64,000 nucleotides of DNA from Hoyosella sp. YIM 151337 (GCF_026041215.1 NZ_JAPEIQ010000006.1:202146-266145); one strand, 5' to 3'. Shown: positions 31,656 to 41,047, counted from the first letter of the stretch. Notes: generated by a model not told the origin, from the sequence alone. Numbers and translations: made by a program.

Positions 31656-32093
31656 TCAGCTGAGGTAAGTCACCAGGAGATCGATGATTTCAAAGATGTC
31701 GTCGGGGAACGTCACTGTGACCCCCGACTCGGAGAAACTCCATTCATTCGGCGGAATCTGGTTAGGGTTGGTATTGACGCAGTAAACCTCGACCGTGTAG
31801 TCACCCGGCGGCAACGGTGCGAAGGTGAACGATTGCTCCTCGCCGCCCACAAGACTGCTGCTCTGCGTGATATTTACTGGCACGAAAGTGTTTTCTCCAC
31901 TGACTGTGACGTCACAGTCTTTAGCGTGCTGCCAACCCCCTGGCGTCGTGAAGGCGACTTGGATGACGGCGTGCCCTGAGGTGACCTGCGGCAGTTCACC
32001 GAACTCTTGTGCTGTCGCGATCGACGATGCGGCGAGAACGAGGCCTGCGGCTGACGCGGTGACAACCACGGCCCGGCACGGAATCGACGACAT
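31656..32093 (-). CDS. Exported beta-rich protein of unknown function
   Basis: A 145-residue protein with a signal peptide (hydrophobic core VVVTASAAGLVLAASSIA, probable cleavage after ATA). The mature region has two cysteines (KDCDVTV and VYCVN) and strand-forming segments with LPPGDYTVEVYC, which resembles an immunoglobulin-like or carboxypeptidase-regulatory-like beta-sandwich. No family was assigned. AAAGGGG lies before the ATG. It is the first gene of the two-gene exported-protein pair. Confidence 0.75.
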   Translation of the reverse strand: MSSIPCRAVVVTASAAGLVLAASSIATAQEFGELPQVTSGHAVIQVAFTTPGGWQHAKDCDVTVSGENTFVPVNITQSSSLVGGEEQSFTFAPLPPGDYTVEVYCVNTNPNQIPPNEWSFSESGVTVTFPDDIFEIIDLLVTYLS

Positions 32094-32218
32094 AACGTAC
32101 CCCTTTCCTGGATGCCCAACAAAGAAAACGTGCGCGTACGAAGATCGTCACCTTTACAGTAAACCCGAGTTAAAAGTAACGGAATGGAAACGAAGAAATT
32201 TGTGCCAGTCCACGCAAC

Positions 32219-33049
32219 TCAGTCGCCAAAACGAGCCGCGAAGTCGCCCGGTGTCATCCCGGTGACAGCACGAAAGTCGTGAATGAAGTGCGCCTGGTCC
32301 GCGTACCCAAGGTCAGCTGCGACGTCGGCCAGTGGACGGCGCGGCCCTCGCAGGTGTTCTGCCGCCTCCTGCAGTCGACGGCGCTGAATGATCCATTTCG
32401 GCGAAAGACCTATCGTCCGCCGCGTCAAACGCTGCAACTGCCGCTCGCTCACACCGAATTTCTCGCACACCTGTGCCACACGGATAACCCCAGCGTCATT
32501 TTCGATGTAGGCAACGACGTCATTGATGAGTCTGTCGCTCAGACCCGTGCAGTACGGCGCTAGCGCGTCACTGAGCGCTGTCATCGCTCGGTGATGGTTC
32601 GCTGGTTCTTCTGGATTGGTTCCCATCACCGCACGGACCCGTCTGGTCAGCGGTGGGCCAATCTCGGGAAGGATTTCGCTCAAGTCGGTGAACCTGTCAC
32701 GCCAGGCGACCATCGACGCGCCCGCTACGCGTTCCCCGCCAGCCGGCTGCAGCATCGCACCGACCGCCCATCCCGCACCGGTGAGCGTCGTTGTCGACAG
32801 GCCGCGGTCTACACCGTAGAAGCGCGCGTAGGTATCGCTGATAACGATGAGCGCTACGGGGTAGCGGAGCACTCTCTGCACCGCTTCCTTGCCCGCGGGG
32901 ACGGACCACACCGGTATCCAGAATCTGCGTACTAGCGGCGTGAGCGTGCCGGGCGGGTCGTAGCGAAAGACCGTGTGCGACGTGTCGCCGGGGGTTTTCA
33001 GGTGGGCTCGCTCGATCATGTCGAGCGGACGCGGCTTGTCGGCTTTCAT
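32219..33049 (-). CDS. AraC-family transcriptional regulator
   Basis: A 276-residue regulator with an N-terminal sensory domain of about 150 residues and a C-terminal double helix-turn-helix (VCEKFGVSERQLQRLTRR and LADVAADLGYADQAHFIHDFRAVTG). The second HTH, with the GYxDxxHF pattern, is intact. The ATG at 33047-33049 is chosen over a TTG three bases earlier. It is divergent from the DinB-like gene at 33087, separated by 37 bp, which may be its target. Confidence 0.9.
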   Translation of the reverse strand: MKADKPRPLDMIERAHLKTPGDTSHTVFRYDPPGTLTPLVRRFWIPVWSVPAGKEAVQRVLRYPVALIVISDTYARFYGVDRGLSTTTLTGAGWAVGAMLQPAGGERVAGASMVAWRDRFTDLSEILPEIGPPLTRRVRAVMGTNPEEPANHHRAMTALSDALAPYCTGLSDRLINDVVAYIENDAGVIRVAQVCEKFGVSERQLQRLTRRTIGLSPKWIIQRRRLQEAAEHLRGPRRPLADVAADLGYADQAHFIHDFRAVTGMTPGDFAARFGD

Positions 33050-33086
33050 CAATTCCCAGCATGCCCGAGCGTCCTACGGTTAGCGC

Positions 33087-33647
33087 ATGGAAACGAAAGC
33101 GCAGAGTTCGCTCGCTGAGCGATTCGAGAGGGCCAGCGGCCGGTTGACAGCGGTGCTCGTTGCTACCCCCATGGCGCGGTGGGACGCGCCGTCACCATGC
33201 GAAGGCTGGACGGCCCGCGATGTAGTGCGGCATGTCATTGACACCGAACAAGACTTCTTCGCCCAGCACGGCGTGGATCTCCGGCCTAAGCCGGATGCCT
33301 CCGACCCCAATGCCGCCTGGGCTGCACACAGCGCACGAGTGCAGAGCCTGCTCGCTGACGAGCAGTTCACGGCAGCGAGGTTCGACGGCTACTTTGGCCC
33401 CACAACCATAGGCGCAACGTTCGACACGTATTACCTGTTCGACGTCCTCGTCCACCGATGGGATATCGCGACCGCTGCGGGCCTTGCAGCGACCTTCACT
33501 GAGGAAGAACTGGAGGCAATTGAAGAACGGGTCGCTGCGTTCGGCGACACCATGTACATGGAGGGCATCTGCAAACCCGCGCTGGAAACATCGGCTGGCG
33601 CCGATAGGCAGACCGCGCTGCTCGCAAAGATGGGCCGGGCGGGCTAA
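33087..33647 (+). CDS. TIGR03086-family DinB-fold metal-binding protein
   Basis: A 186-residue protein of the DinB/mycothiol-dependent family: CEGWTARDVVRHVIDTEQDFF carries the first metal histidine and DVLVHRWDIATA the second site. Members are four-helix metal-binding proteins in thiol-dependent chemistry or of unknown function. It is divergent from the AraC-type regulator and followed by a very strong terminator. Confidence 0.85.
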   Translation: METKAQSSLAERFERASGRLTAVLVATPMARWDAPSPCEGWTARDVVRHVIDTEQDFFAQHGVDLRPKPDASDPNAAWAAHSARVQSLLADEQFTAARFDGYFGPTTIGATFDTYYLFDVLVHRWDIATAAGLAATFTEEELEAIEERVAAFGDTMYMEGICKPALETSAGADRQTALLAKMGRAG

Positions 33648-33655
33648 GCGGAAAT

Positions 33656-33696
33656 AGTGTCATTCTGCCTCCGTTTTTCGGAGGCAGAATGACACT
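33656..33696. terminator. 18-bp perfect hairpin between convergent genes
   Basis: AGTGTCATTCTGCCTCCG (33656-33673) pairs perfectly with 33679-33696 around a TTTTT loop. It serves the plus-strand DinB-like gene and the minus-strand nrdE. Confidence 0.88.
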
Positions 33697-33708
33697 GGCT
33701 TCTCGGCG

Positions 33709-35859
33709 CTACAGCATGCAGCTGACGCAGCCTTCGACTTCCGTCCCTTCGAGGGCGAGCTGACGCAGGCGGATGTAGTACAGCGTCTTGATGCCTTTGC
33801 GCCATGCGTAGATCTGCGCCCGGTTGAGATCACGCGTGGTGGCTGTGTCTTTGAAGAACAGCGTCAGGGACAAGCCCTGGTCGACGTGCTGGGTCGCCGC
33901 CGCATACGTGTCGATGATCTTCTCGTAGCCGATCTCGTACGCGTCCTGGAAGTACTCCAGGTTGTCGTTCGTCATGTACGGCGCCGGGTAATAGACGCGG
34001 CCGATCTTGCCTTCTTTGCGGATCTCGATTTTTGACGCGATCGGGTGGATCGACGACGTCGAGTGGTTGATGTAGCTGATCGACCCGGTGGGCGGCACAG
34101 CCTGAAGGTTCTGGTTGTAAATGCCGTGCTCCTGCACAGACGCCTTCAGTTCCAGCCAGTCCTGCTGTGTCGGGATGTGAACGCCCGCATCGTCGAACAG
34201 TTTCTGCACCCGCGCGGTGCGCGGCGCCCACTCCCGATCGGTGTACTTGTCGAAGAATTCACCGCTTGCGTACTTCGACTCGGGGAATCCTTTGAAATAC
34301 GTTCCACGCTCAATCGCGATTTTGTTTGACGCACGCAGCGCGTGGAACAGGACGGTGTAGAAGTAGATGTTCGTGAAGTCGATGCCTTCTTCGGACCCGT
34401 ACTGGATGTACTCGCGCGCAAGGTAACCGTGGAGGTTCATCTGCCCCAGGCCGATCGCGTGAGACTCGTTGTTGCCCTTTTCGATTGACGGCACCGAGGA
34501 AATCGTCGTCTGGTCGGAAACAGCTGAGAGCGCGCGAATCGCAACCTCGACGGTCTCCCCGAGATCTGGCGAGTCCATGGTTTTGGCGATGTTCAGCGAA
34601 CCAAGGTTGCACGATATGTCTTTGCCGATGACCTTGTACGAGAGATCATCGTTGAATTCGCTCGCGGTCGAAACCTGCAGAATTTCTGAGCACAAGTTCG
34701 AGTGCGTGATCTTTCCCTTAATCGGGTTCGCCCGGTTGACCGTGTCCTCGAACATGATGTACGGGTAACCCGACTCGAACTGCAGCTCAGCGATGGTCTG
34801 GAAGAACTCACGCGCCTTGATCTTGGTTTTGCTGATGCGCTTGTCGTCAACCATCTCGTAGTACTTCTCGGTGACGTCGATGTCCGCGAACGGCACGCCG
34901 TAAACGCGTTCTACGTCATACGGCGAGAAGAGATACATGTCCTCGTTCTTTTTCGCGAGGTGGAACGTGATGTCCGGGATCACAACGCCCAGCGACAGTG
35001 TCTTGATGCGGATCTTTTCGTCCGCGTTCTCCCGCTTGGTGTCGAGAAAGCGGTAAATATCTGGGTGGTGGGCGTGCAGGTACACCGCGCCAGCGCCCTG
35101 CCGAGCACCGAGCTGATTGGCGTAGGAGAACGAGTCCTCGAGCAGCTTCATCACTGGGATGACGCCCGACGACTGGTTTTCGATCTTCTTGATCGGCGCA
35201 CCGTGCTCACGAATGTTCGAAAGCAGCAGCGCCACGCCGCCACCACGCTTTGACAGCTGCAGCGCCGAGTTAATCGAACGCCCAATCGACTCCATGTTGT
35301 CTTCGATACGCAGGAGGAAGCAGCTCACTGGCTCGCCGCGCTGCTTCTTCCCCGAGTTCAGGAAGGTGGGCGTCGCGGGCTGGAACCGGCCTGCAATCAT
35401 CTCGTCTACGAGACGCTCAGCGAGACGCTCATCCCCAGCGGCAAGCGTCAGCGCCACCATGCACACACGGTCTTCGAAGCGTTCGAGGTAGCGCTTACCG
35501 TCGAATGTCTTCAGAGTGTACGAGGTGTAGTACTTGAACGCGCCGACGAACGTGGGGAATCGGAACTTTTTCGCGTACGCGCGCTGGAGCAGGGATTTGA
35601 CGAACTCGCGGCTGTACTGGTCAAGGACCTCAGGCTCGTAGTAGTCGTTCTCGACGAGGTAATCGAGCTTTTCGTCGAGGTCGTGGAAAAAGACCGTGTT
35701 CTGGTTCACGTGCTGCAGGAAGTACTGACGGGCGGCTTCCCGGTCCTTGTCGAACTGGATCTTGCCGTCCGGGCTGTAGAGGTTCAGCATCGCGTTGAGG
35801 GCGTGGTAGTCAAGCTCGCCCTCCGCGCGCGCTGACGCGGCAGGCGCAGTTGCAGTCAC
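33709..35859 (-). CDS. nrdE: Class Ib ribonucleotide reductase, large subunit
   Basis: About 716 residues. It is the catalytic subunit that reduces ribonucleoside diphosphates, with the active-site region NLCSEILQ, the SCNLGSLN cysteine, the tyrosine relay YYIRLRQ and the C-terminal redox pair GCVSCML that accepts electrons from NrdH. No N-terminal ATP cone is apparent, as expected for class Ib. The GTG at 35857-35859 overlaps the nrdI stop by four bases; a TTG at 35871 would overlap by 16. It is the last gene of nrdH-nrdI-nrdE. Confidence 0.97.
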   Translation of the reverse strand: MTATAPAASARAEGELDYHALNAMLNLYSPDGKIQFDKDREAARQYFLQHVNQNTVFFHDLDEKLDYLVENDYYEPEVLDQYSREFVKSLLQRAYAKKFRFPTFVGAFKYYTSYTLKTFDGKRYLERFEDRVCMVALTLAAGDERLAERLVDEMIAGRFQPATPTFLNSGKKQRGEPVSCFLLRIEDNMESIGRSINSALQLSKRGGGVALLLSNIREHGAPIKKIENQSSGVIPVMKLLEDSFSYANQLGARQGAGAVYLHAHHPDIYRFLDTKRENADEKIRIKTLSLGVVIPDITFHLAKKNEDMYLFSPYDVERVYGVPFADIDVTEKYYEMVDDKRISKTKIKAREFFQTIAELQFESGYPYIMFEDTVNRANPIKGKITHSNLCSEILQVSTASEFNDDLSYKVIGKDISCNLGSLNIAKTMDSPDLGETVEVAIRALSAVSDQTTISSVPSIEKGNNESHAIGLGQMNLHGYLAREYIQYGSEEGIDFTNIYFYTVLFHALRASNKIAIERGTYFKGFPESKYASGEFFDKYTDREWAPRTARVQKLFDDAGVHIPTQQDWLELKASVQEHGIYNQNLQAVPPTGSISYINHSTSSIHPIASKIEIRKEGKIGRVYYPAPYMTNDNLEYFQDAYEIGYEKIIDTYAAATQHVDQGLSLTLFFKDTATTRDLNRAQIYAWRKGIKTLYYIRLRQLALEGTEVEGCVSCML

Positions 35860-36266
35860 TGTCGGTGCCAAAACTCTTCCAATCCTTCGCGGACGCGGTG
35901 AACGTCCTCAGCTGTTCCCATGAGCTCGAAGCGGTACAGGTAGGGAACCTTGCACTTTTTCGAGATGATGTCTCCTGCAACGCAGAAAGCGTCGCCAAAA
36001 TTCGTGTTTCCCGCAGCTATTACGCCCCGGATGAGCGCACGGTTGTGCGGATTGTTCAAGAACCGGATTACTTGCTTCGGCACCGCGCCGACATGGCGGC
36101 CGCACTCGTCCTTCCCGCCCGCGTATGTCGGCACCACCAGAACGAATGGCTCATTAACCTCGATGTTCCCGTCCTGCCCGTGGACTGGTATCCGGACTGC
36201 GGGGACGTCGAGCTTGCGCACGAATCGGTGGGTGTTCTCCGAGATACTGGAGAAGTAGACCAGCAT
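35856..36266 (-). CDS. nrdI: NrdI flavodoxin-like protein
   Basis: About 136 residues. NrdI is a flavodoxin-like FMN protein that helps form the manganese-tyrosyl radical cofactor of NrdF. The FMN loop [19 protein letters not shown] and [10 protein letters not shown] are diagnostic. Two close ATGs exist; the one at 36264-36266 has AAGGA at proper spacing, whereas the one at 36270-36272 would have the site touching it. Between nrdH and nrdE on one strand. Confidence 0.95.
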   Translation of the reverse strand: MLVYFSSISENTHRFVRKLDVPAVRIPVHGQDGNIEVNEPFVLVVPTYAGGKDECGRHVGAVPKQVIRFLNNPHNRALIRGVIAAGNTNFGDAFCVAGDIISKKCKVPYLYRFELMGTAEDVHRVREGLEEFWHRQ

Positions 36267-36316
36267 TCCCATTCCTTACACCGCTTCCCGCACCGGTGAG
36301 GTGCGCCCACGGGAGG

Positions 36317-36550
36317 TCAGGCAGCGGCAGTTTCCAGCGACTTGATCCGGTCCGGCCGGAAGCCCGCCCAGTGCGCATCGCCAGCCACTACCACTGGAGC
36401 CTGCAGATAGCCCAGCGCCATGACGAAGTCGCGTGCGTCGGCGTCTTCCGTGATGTCGACGATCTCGTATGCGAGGCCAGCCTTGTCGAGGGCCCGGTAG
36501 GTCGCATTGCACTGAACGCACGCTGGCTTGGTGTAGACGGTGATGCTCAT
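36317..36550 (-). CDS. nrdH: NrdH glutaredoxin-like redoxin
   Basis: A 77-residue glutaredoxin-fold electron donor for class Ib reductase. The redox motif is CVQC, with TYRALDKAGLAYE and the cis-proline region APVVV following. It uses thioredoxin reductase rather than glutathione in characterised members. It opens the nrdH-nrdI-nrdE operon and is preceded by a long leader and NrdR-like boxes. Confidence 0.96.
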   Translation of the reverse strand: MSITVYTKPACVQCNATYRALDKAGLAYEIVDITEDADARDFVMALGYLQAPVVVAGDAHWAGFRPDRIKSLETAAA

Positions 36551-36723
36551 CTGCTACCGACCTCTCTTGGTAAGGGCGCACACTTCTGGTGCTTGCATCT
36601 GAAAACACTCATCGCCGTGCGGATGCTCCGTCATCATTGATGAATGCGGCCGAACGCTCCCTCGCAAGCCGTCGGCTGGCTTCCCCTCCGACCGCCGACC
36701 CCTTGGGTGCCGCTCTGGTCTAA
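36551..36723 (-). other. Untranslated leader of nrdHIE with a GC-rich stem
   Basis: About 170 bp between nrdH and the NrdR-like box with no convincing gene. A GTCGGC/GCCGAC stem (36671-36676 with 36694-36699) encloses a purine-rich loop, and the region upstream of nrdH looks structured. No known riboswitch class was recognised. Confidence 0.4.
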
Positions 36724-36771
36724 ACACTACACCTAGTGTCTGACACCGCAAGCGAATCGCATATCTAGTAA
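36724..36771. promoter_or_regulatory. NrdR box pair upstream of nrdHIE
   Basis: ACACTACACCTAGTGT (36724-36739) matches the NrdR consensus acaCwAtATaTwGtgt at 13 of 16 positions. A second element with ATATCTAGTA lies at 36756-36771, 32 bp start to start, the spacing expected for paired NrdR boxes. Confidence 0.7.
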
Positions 36772-36840
36772 TCACATTTTTGAAATTCGCAGGTTGTAAG
36801 CCGTAACGAAGAGGCAACAAGGCGTGTCGCGGAAGCGGTG

Positions 36841-36873
36841 GCGTGTCGTCCACAGGCCCTGTGGACGACACGC
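36841..36873 (-). terminator. Hairpin after the membrane gene at 36877
   Basis: GCGTGTCGTCCACAG (36841-36855) pairs perfectly with 36859-36873; loop 3 nt. It starts three bases past the stop of the minus-strand gene. Confidence 0.8.
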
Positions 36874-36876
36874 GAA

Positions 36877-37896
36877 TCACACTCGCGTAAGCAAGCTGCC
36901 AGCAAACACTCGAGGCGATTCACGCCGAGTCAGCCGCGTCCGCACACCCCCGAGCAGCACCAGAGCAAGGCCAACGATGAGCCACGCGGTTAGGACCCAC
37001 ACCGGACGCGCGGCCGCCGCACCATCGAAGAACGCGACCGACCGCAGCAGCGCGACACCCGCGCCAGGCGGTAGCGCCTGGCCGAGCACGCCCCACCCAC
37101 TCGGCAGCATTTCAGGCGGCACCGCAACACCGGACAAGGGATTGCCGAGCAGAAAGACGGTGATCGCACCCAGTGCGATTCCAGCGCGGCCGAGTATCGC
37201 GTGCAGACCCGCGACAGTCGCCGCGATCGCACCTATCGTTAGCGCAATTGCGGCGCTGTTCAGCCAGTAGTTTTCGGCAAGCACCCCGAGCCACCCTTGC
37301 GTCACCCCGCCCATAACCAGACCGGACAGCACCGCGCCGGTAGCGAGCCCAGCCGCCCGCTTGCCCGCACTTGGCAGCAGCAATGCACACGCGACGCCGA
37401 GGAGCAGGCCGCCCATCACCATCGGTAGCGCGGCGGCAGCAAATCCAGCACCCCGGGGATCATTCTCCGGCAGCGGCACCAGGTCGGTGACCTCGGACGC
37501 CGACATTTCAGCCGGATCCACCGGCCCCACCGCAGCCGACTGCAAAAGCTGCGCGACCACCGGGCTAGCCGCAGACGCGGTAATCACCGCTGGCGGCGCA
37601 CCAGGGGCCAGTACGAACGCCCCGTACACCTCCCGCTCCCGAATGAGGCGCTCCGCTGCATCAGCGTCAGTCGCCTCGCGCGCCGCGAAAACACCAGGTG
37701 CACGTTGCTGCAGTTGAGCACTGAACTCGGCAACCGCCGGAGGTGGACCAGCCACGGCCACAGGGATATTTGCTGGTGCCGAACGCGCGGCAGGCCATGC
37801 GAAGGCCGCTACCAGCAGTCCTACACCCAGTGCGACAGCCATGCCTATGCCAATCGCCTTCTGCCAGGTGACGCTTTGCGGGTGAGTCGTTGCCAT
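36877..37896 (-). CDS. ABC-2-type / YhgE-like membrane protein
   Basis: About 339 residues. It has one N-terminal transmembrane helix, an extracellular region of about 110 residues (residues 40-150), then about five to six hydrophobic segments, the architecture of ABC-2 permeases and YhgE/Pip-type exporters. No ATPase is fused. The ATG at 37894-37896 has GAGGAG at good spacing; earlier starts (37902, 37905) lie too close to it. Divergent from a TetR gene across an operator-like region, so drug or lipid efflux is a reasonable guess. Confidence 0.72.
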   Translation of the reverse strand: MATTHPQSVTWQKAIGIGMAVALGVGLLVAAFAWPAARSAPANIPVAVAGPPPAVAEFSAQLQQRAPGVFAAREATDADAAERLIREREVYGAFVLAPGAPPAVITASAASPVVAQLLQSAAVGPVDPAEMSASEVTDLVPLPENDPRGAGFAAAALPMVMGGLLLGVACALLLPSAGKRAAGLATGAVLSGLVMGGVTQGWLGVLAENYWLNSAAIALTIGAIAATVAGLHAILGRAGIALGAITVFLLGNPLSGVAVPPEMLPSGWGVLGQALPPGAGVALLRSVAFFDGAAAARPVWVLTAWLIVGLALVLLGGVRTRLTRRESPRVFAGSLLTRV

Positions 37897-37916
37897 CGTC
37901 ATCACTCCTCTTAAAA

Positions 37917-37951
37917 AACGAATGCTCGTTCTCTGATACCCTCAAAGGGTA
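37917..37951. promoter_or_regulatory. TetR operator-like dyads
   Basis: AACGA-ATGC-TCGTT (37917-37930) and TACCCT-CAA-AGGGTA (37937-37951) lie between the divergent membrane gene and tetR. A 9-bp direct repeat ATTAAGGTC follows at 37993-38010, just before the tetR start. Confidence 0.55.
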
Positions 37952-38016
37952 GCCCGGCGCACAAGAGCCCCGGCCATCGTCAGCAGCCACCGATTAAGGT
38001 CATTAAGGTCACAGCC

Positions 38017-38661
38017 ATGCCCCGCGTCTCCGAAGAACACCTCAGCGCCCGCAGAGAGCAAATCCTCACCGCCGCCTGGCGCTGCTTTGCGCGCGACGGG
38101 TTCCACATGACGTCTATGCAGGACATCTTCGATGAGGCCGGGCTTTCGGCCGGGGCGGTCTACCGCTACTTTCCCGGGAAGATCGACTTGATCAAGGCCA
38201 CGGCCGAGCGGGTTTCCCAAGGCCTCAGCAGCGCCTTCGATCAGATTGAAGTGAGCGAACCGGTACCCCGGCCGGTCGAGGCATTGCGCCAGGTCATGAC
38301 GTCGGTGCTTGATTTTGTCTCCGCGCAACCCGTTGACCCCACCCGGATTGCGATGCACGTGTGGTCAGAAGCGTTGCGGGAACCGCAAGTCGGCGCCGTA
38401 GCACGCGATTTCGGCATCGCGGCGCGTGCCCGCTGGGAAGCGATCGCGATCCGCTGGCAGCGCGCGGGTTTGATAACGAACTCGGCACAACCTGGCGAGA
38501 TCAGCAAGTTTCTCTACGGAGCCATGGCGGGCTTCCTGGTCCAGCGGAACCTTGTCGGTGACATCGACATTGACCAGTACTTATCCGGTTTCACGGCGCT
38601 GCTCGAACGGACACAGGACGAGCACCGGGCAACGGATGGCGCGAGCGAACCGACTGGCTAG
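38017..38661 (+). CDS. TetR-family regulator
   Basis: A 214-residue repressor. The N-terminal HTH (REQILTAAWRCFARDGFHMTSMQDIFDEAGLSAGAVYRYF in family pattern) is well conserved and the C-terminal ligand domain is variable. It sits between the divergent membrane protein and the downstream ABC transporter, so it probably controls both. The ligand is not known. AAGGTC within the direct repeat serves as ribosome site. Confidence 0.92.
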   Translation: MPRVSEEHLSARREQILTAAWRCFARDGFHMTSMQDIFDEAGLSAGAVYRYFPGKIDLIKATAERVSQGLSSAFDQIEVSEPVPRPVEALRQVMTSVLDFVSAQPVDPTRIAMHVWSEALREPQVGAVARDFGIAARARWEAIAIRWQRAGLITNSAQPGEISKFLYGAMAGFLVQRNLVGDIDIDQYLSGFTALLERTQDEHRATDGASEPTG

Positions 38662-38725
38662 GCGGGCTGCGAACTCGCGCCCTGTGCGGCAGGCTGTTAC
38701 AAAACCGCTTCAGGAGGCTTACTCA

Positions 38726-39484
38726 GTGTCTGATTCAGCGCTCTATCTCGAAGGGCTCTCGAAGTCGTTCGGTGCAACACCGGCCGTGCGGTCGTTGACA
38801 CTCACCGTGCCAAAGGGATCCTTCTACGGACTGGTCGGACCGAACGGTGCTGGCAAGACTACGACCCTCGCTATGGCCACCGGTCTGTTGCGCCCCGATA
38901 TTGGACGCGCCGCGGTGTTCGGGCACGACGTGTGGTCGGACCCCACCACCGCGAAAACCCTATTCGGCGTCCTGCCCGACGGGCTGACAATGATCGACCG
39001 GCTCACTGGCCGAGAACTGCTGACGTTCCAGGGGCTGCTGCGGGGTATGGACAAAGCCACGGTGACGCAGCGAACCGATGACCTTCTGAACGTGCTCGGC
39101 CTGCGGGATGCTGAAAGCAAACTCGTCGCTGACTACTCCGCAGGCATGACCAAGAAAATCGGACTGGCGTGCGCGATGCTCCATGCGCCTCGACTACTGC
39201 TCCTTGACGAACCATTCGAAGCCGTCGACCCGGTCTCGTCCGCGACGATCCGGAAAATCCTGCAGCGCTTCGTCGCGGGTGGAGGCTCAGTGATTCTCTC
39301 CAGCCATGTCATGGCGACGGTTGAACAAATCTGCACCCACGTGGCGATCATGGCGCACGGCACAATCGCCGCTGCGGGCACCATCGATGAGGTACGCGGC
39401 AGCGAACCGCTCGAAGATGTCTTCGTCCGGCTCGTCGGCGGGCGCACCGACGGCGGAGAGGAGCTTTCGTGGTTGCGCTCCTGA
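38726..39484 (+). CDS. ABC transporter ATP-binding protein
   Basis: A 252-residue ABC ATPase: Walker A GPNGAGKTT, signature DYSAGMTKKIGLA (variant of LSGGQ), Walker B LLLLDEPFEAVD and switch histidine in ILSSHVM. The GTG at 38726 follows AGGAGG; the frame is open further upstream, overlapping tetR, without family support. It overlaps the permease gene by 16 bp. The signature YSAGM is the form common in ABC-2 exporters. Confidence 0.93.
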   Translation: MSDSALYLEGLSKSFGATPAVRSLTLTVPKGSFYGLVGPNGAGKTTTLAMATGLLRPDIGRAAVFGHDVWSDPTTAKTLFGVLPDGLTMIDRLTGRELLTFQGLLRGMDKATVTQRTDDLLNVLGLRDAESKLVADYSAGMTKKIGLACAMLHAPRLLLLDEPFEAVDPVSSATIRKILQRFVAGGGSVILSSHVMATVEQICTHVAIMAHGTIAAAGTIDEVRGSEPLEDVFVRLVGGRTDGGEELSWLRS

Positions 39485-41034
39485 TGCGGCTGCGCTGGAT
39501 CATCACGCGCAACAACTACTCGGGCAACCGGCTTATTCTCTACATCGTGCTCGCGGTCGTGGGCGCCCTCGCTGGCCTCGGCTCCCTCGCCGTTGGGCTC
39601 GCGGACTTCGAACGGCCCGGAGCGGTGGCGGACATGATCGCATTGATTGCTGCCACGTGGGGTGTCATCTGGCTCTTCACGCCGTTCGTTGCAGGCACCA
39701 TCGGCAGCAGTCTGCGCCCGACCCAGTTTGCGTTGCTTCCGGTACCCCCGCGCACGTTCGCTGTCGCGTTCTTAGTGACGTCCTTTGCGACCGGACCGGT
39801 GGTGATCACCCTCATAGGACTGGGCGCCCCTATTCTTTACGCGCTGCGGCAAACGTGGGTCGCGGGGGTGGTCGCCGTCCCCGCGGTCGTGCTGCAGACA
39901 GCTCTGATCGTCGGCCTTGCGCGGCTGACCGGCCTGTTGCTCACCGCACTGGCGAGTACGCGTCGCGGCCGGGACATCGCGATGCTCGCGGCAGTCATCC
40001 TCGGGGCCACACTGTGGCTCGTCTACATGGCGATGCAACTCATCGTGCCCGCTGTCCTCGACGGTGACCCGCCATGGCTGAACACGCTGCTGCGGGCGCT
40101 GCCCTTCGGCTGGGCCGCACACGCAACCGAGCTCGCGGTGACGGGTGCGTGGGCCGGGGCACTAGGGATGATGGTGGCGCTGAGTGTCAGTGTGGCACTC
40201 ATCGCTGCGGCATCGGTCCCCGTCGTCACCCGGCAAATGCAGTGGCCGGGGACGGAGTCAGGCTCTGGTGACACTAAGCGCCGGGGGCGCGCGGGCGCGA
40301 GGCGCAGCCCATCGAGCGCATTAGCCGCCGCCGTGAGCAAAGAGTTCGCACTGTTGTGGCGCGACCCGCGGCGCAAGGCTGCACTGATCGTTGTTCCGAT
40401 GTTCCTGGTCCTCCTCTTCGTCGGCCCCGCTGTGATGGAGGGGTTCGATATATACCTGACCATCGCGCTGCCGGTCATGACCATTGCGCTTCTTTCTGGC
40501 TTTCTGAATCTGTACGGCTTCGACGGACCTTCTACGTGGCAGGTTCTCGTCATACCGCATGGTGCCCGGTATGACATTCGCGGTAAGCAGGTCGCCTGGA
40601 TGGCTTTCGCCGCACCGATTCTCCTGCTTGTGCTGGTTGGCAGGTACGTGTTCTACGACCGGGGAACGGACGCGCTGCCGTATGACGTAGCGGCTTTCCT
40701 CGCGGTACTGGGTGTCGGCGCCGCGGCGCTGGCTCTGTCGTCGGTCCTCGCGCCGTATCCGGTGCCATCGGCGAAGCAGGGCAACCCGTTCTCTACGCGC
40801 GGCTCGTTCAATACCGCTTCGCTCGCCTCGCTGCTCGTCACAATCGCCGCCATCGCCGTAGTGTTTTTCGGGCTAGCGCTGGTGACGGCCCCGGGCGGCT
40901 GGATTGCGTGGCTGGCTGTCCCCGCAGGTGCTCTGCTGGGCTACGGCGCGTGGCGTGTGGGCGAGCGCTTCGCAGCGCAAGCGCTGCAGCGCCGCGGTCC
41001 CGACCTTCTTGAGGTTGTTCGCAAAGAACCGTGA
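39469..41034 (+). CDS. ABC transporter permease (large, ABC-2-like)
   Basis: A 521-residue membrane protein with about 12 hydrophobic segments in two halves, split by a basic, hydrophilic loop at about 255-285 (KRRGRAGARR). It should form the transmembrane part of an exporter with the preceding ATPase. The GTG at 39469 has GGAG at good spacing, and an ATG at 39484 is possible. Substrate unknown; a TetR upstream suggests inducible efflux. Confidence 0.88.
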   Translation: MVALLMRLRWIITRNNYSGNRLILYIVLAVVGALAGLGSLAVGLADFERPGAVADMIALIAATWGVIWLFTPFVAGTIGSSLRPTQFALLPVPPRTFAVAFLVTSFATGPVVITLIGLGAPILYALRQTWVAGVVAVPAVVLQTALIVGLARLTGLLLTALASTRRGRDIAMLAAVILGATLWLVYMAMQLIVPAVLDGDPPWLNTLLRALPFGWAAHATELAVTGAWAGALGMMVALSVSVALIAAASVPVVTRQMQWPGTESGSGDTKRRGRAGARRSPSSALAAAVSKEFALLWRDPRRKAALIVVPMFLVLLFVGPAVMEGFDIYLTIALPVMTIALLSGFLNLYGFDGPSTWQVLVIPHGARYDIRGKQVAWMAFAAPILLLVLVGRYVFYDRGTDALPYDVAAFLAVLGVGAAALALSSVLAPYPVPSAKQGNPFSTRGSFNTASLASLLVTIAAIAVVFFGLALVTAPGGWIAWLAVPAGALLGYGAWRVGERFAAQALQRRGPDLLEVVRKEP

Positions 41035-41047
41035 ACCGGTGCGGTGA

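Noticed and set aside
36551-36723. Cobalamin riboswitch before nrdH
   Set aside because: A GGGGAAGCCAG stretch superficially resembles a B12-riboswitch segment, but the B12 box and other conserved blocks are not present.
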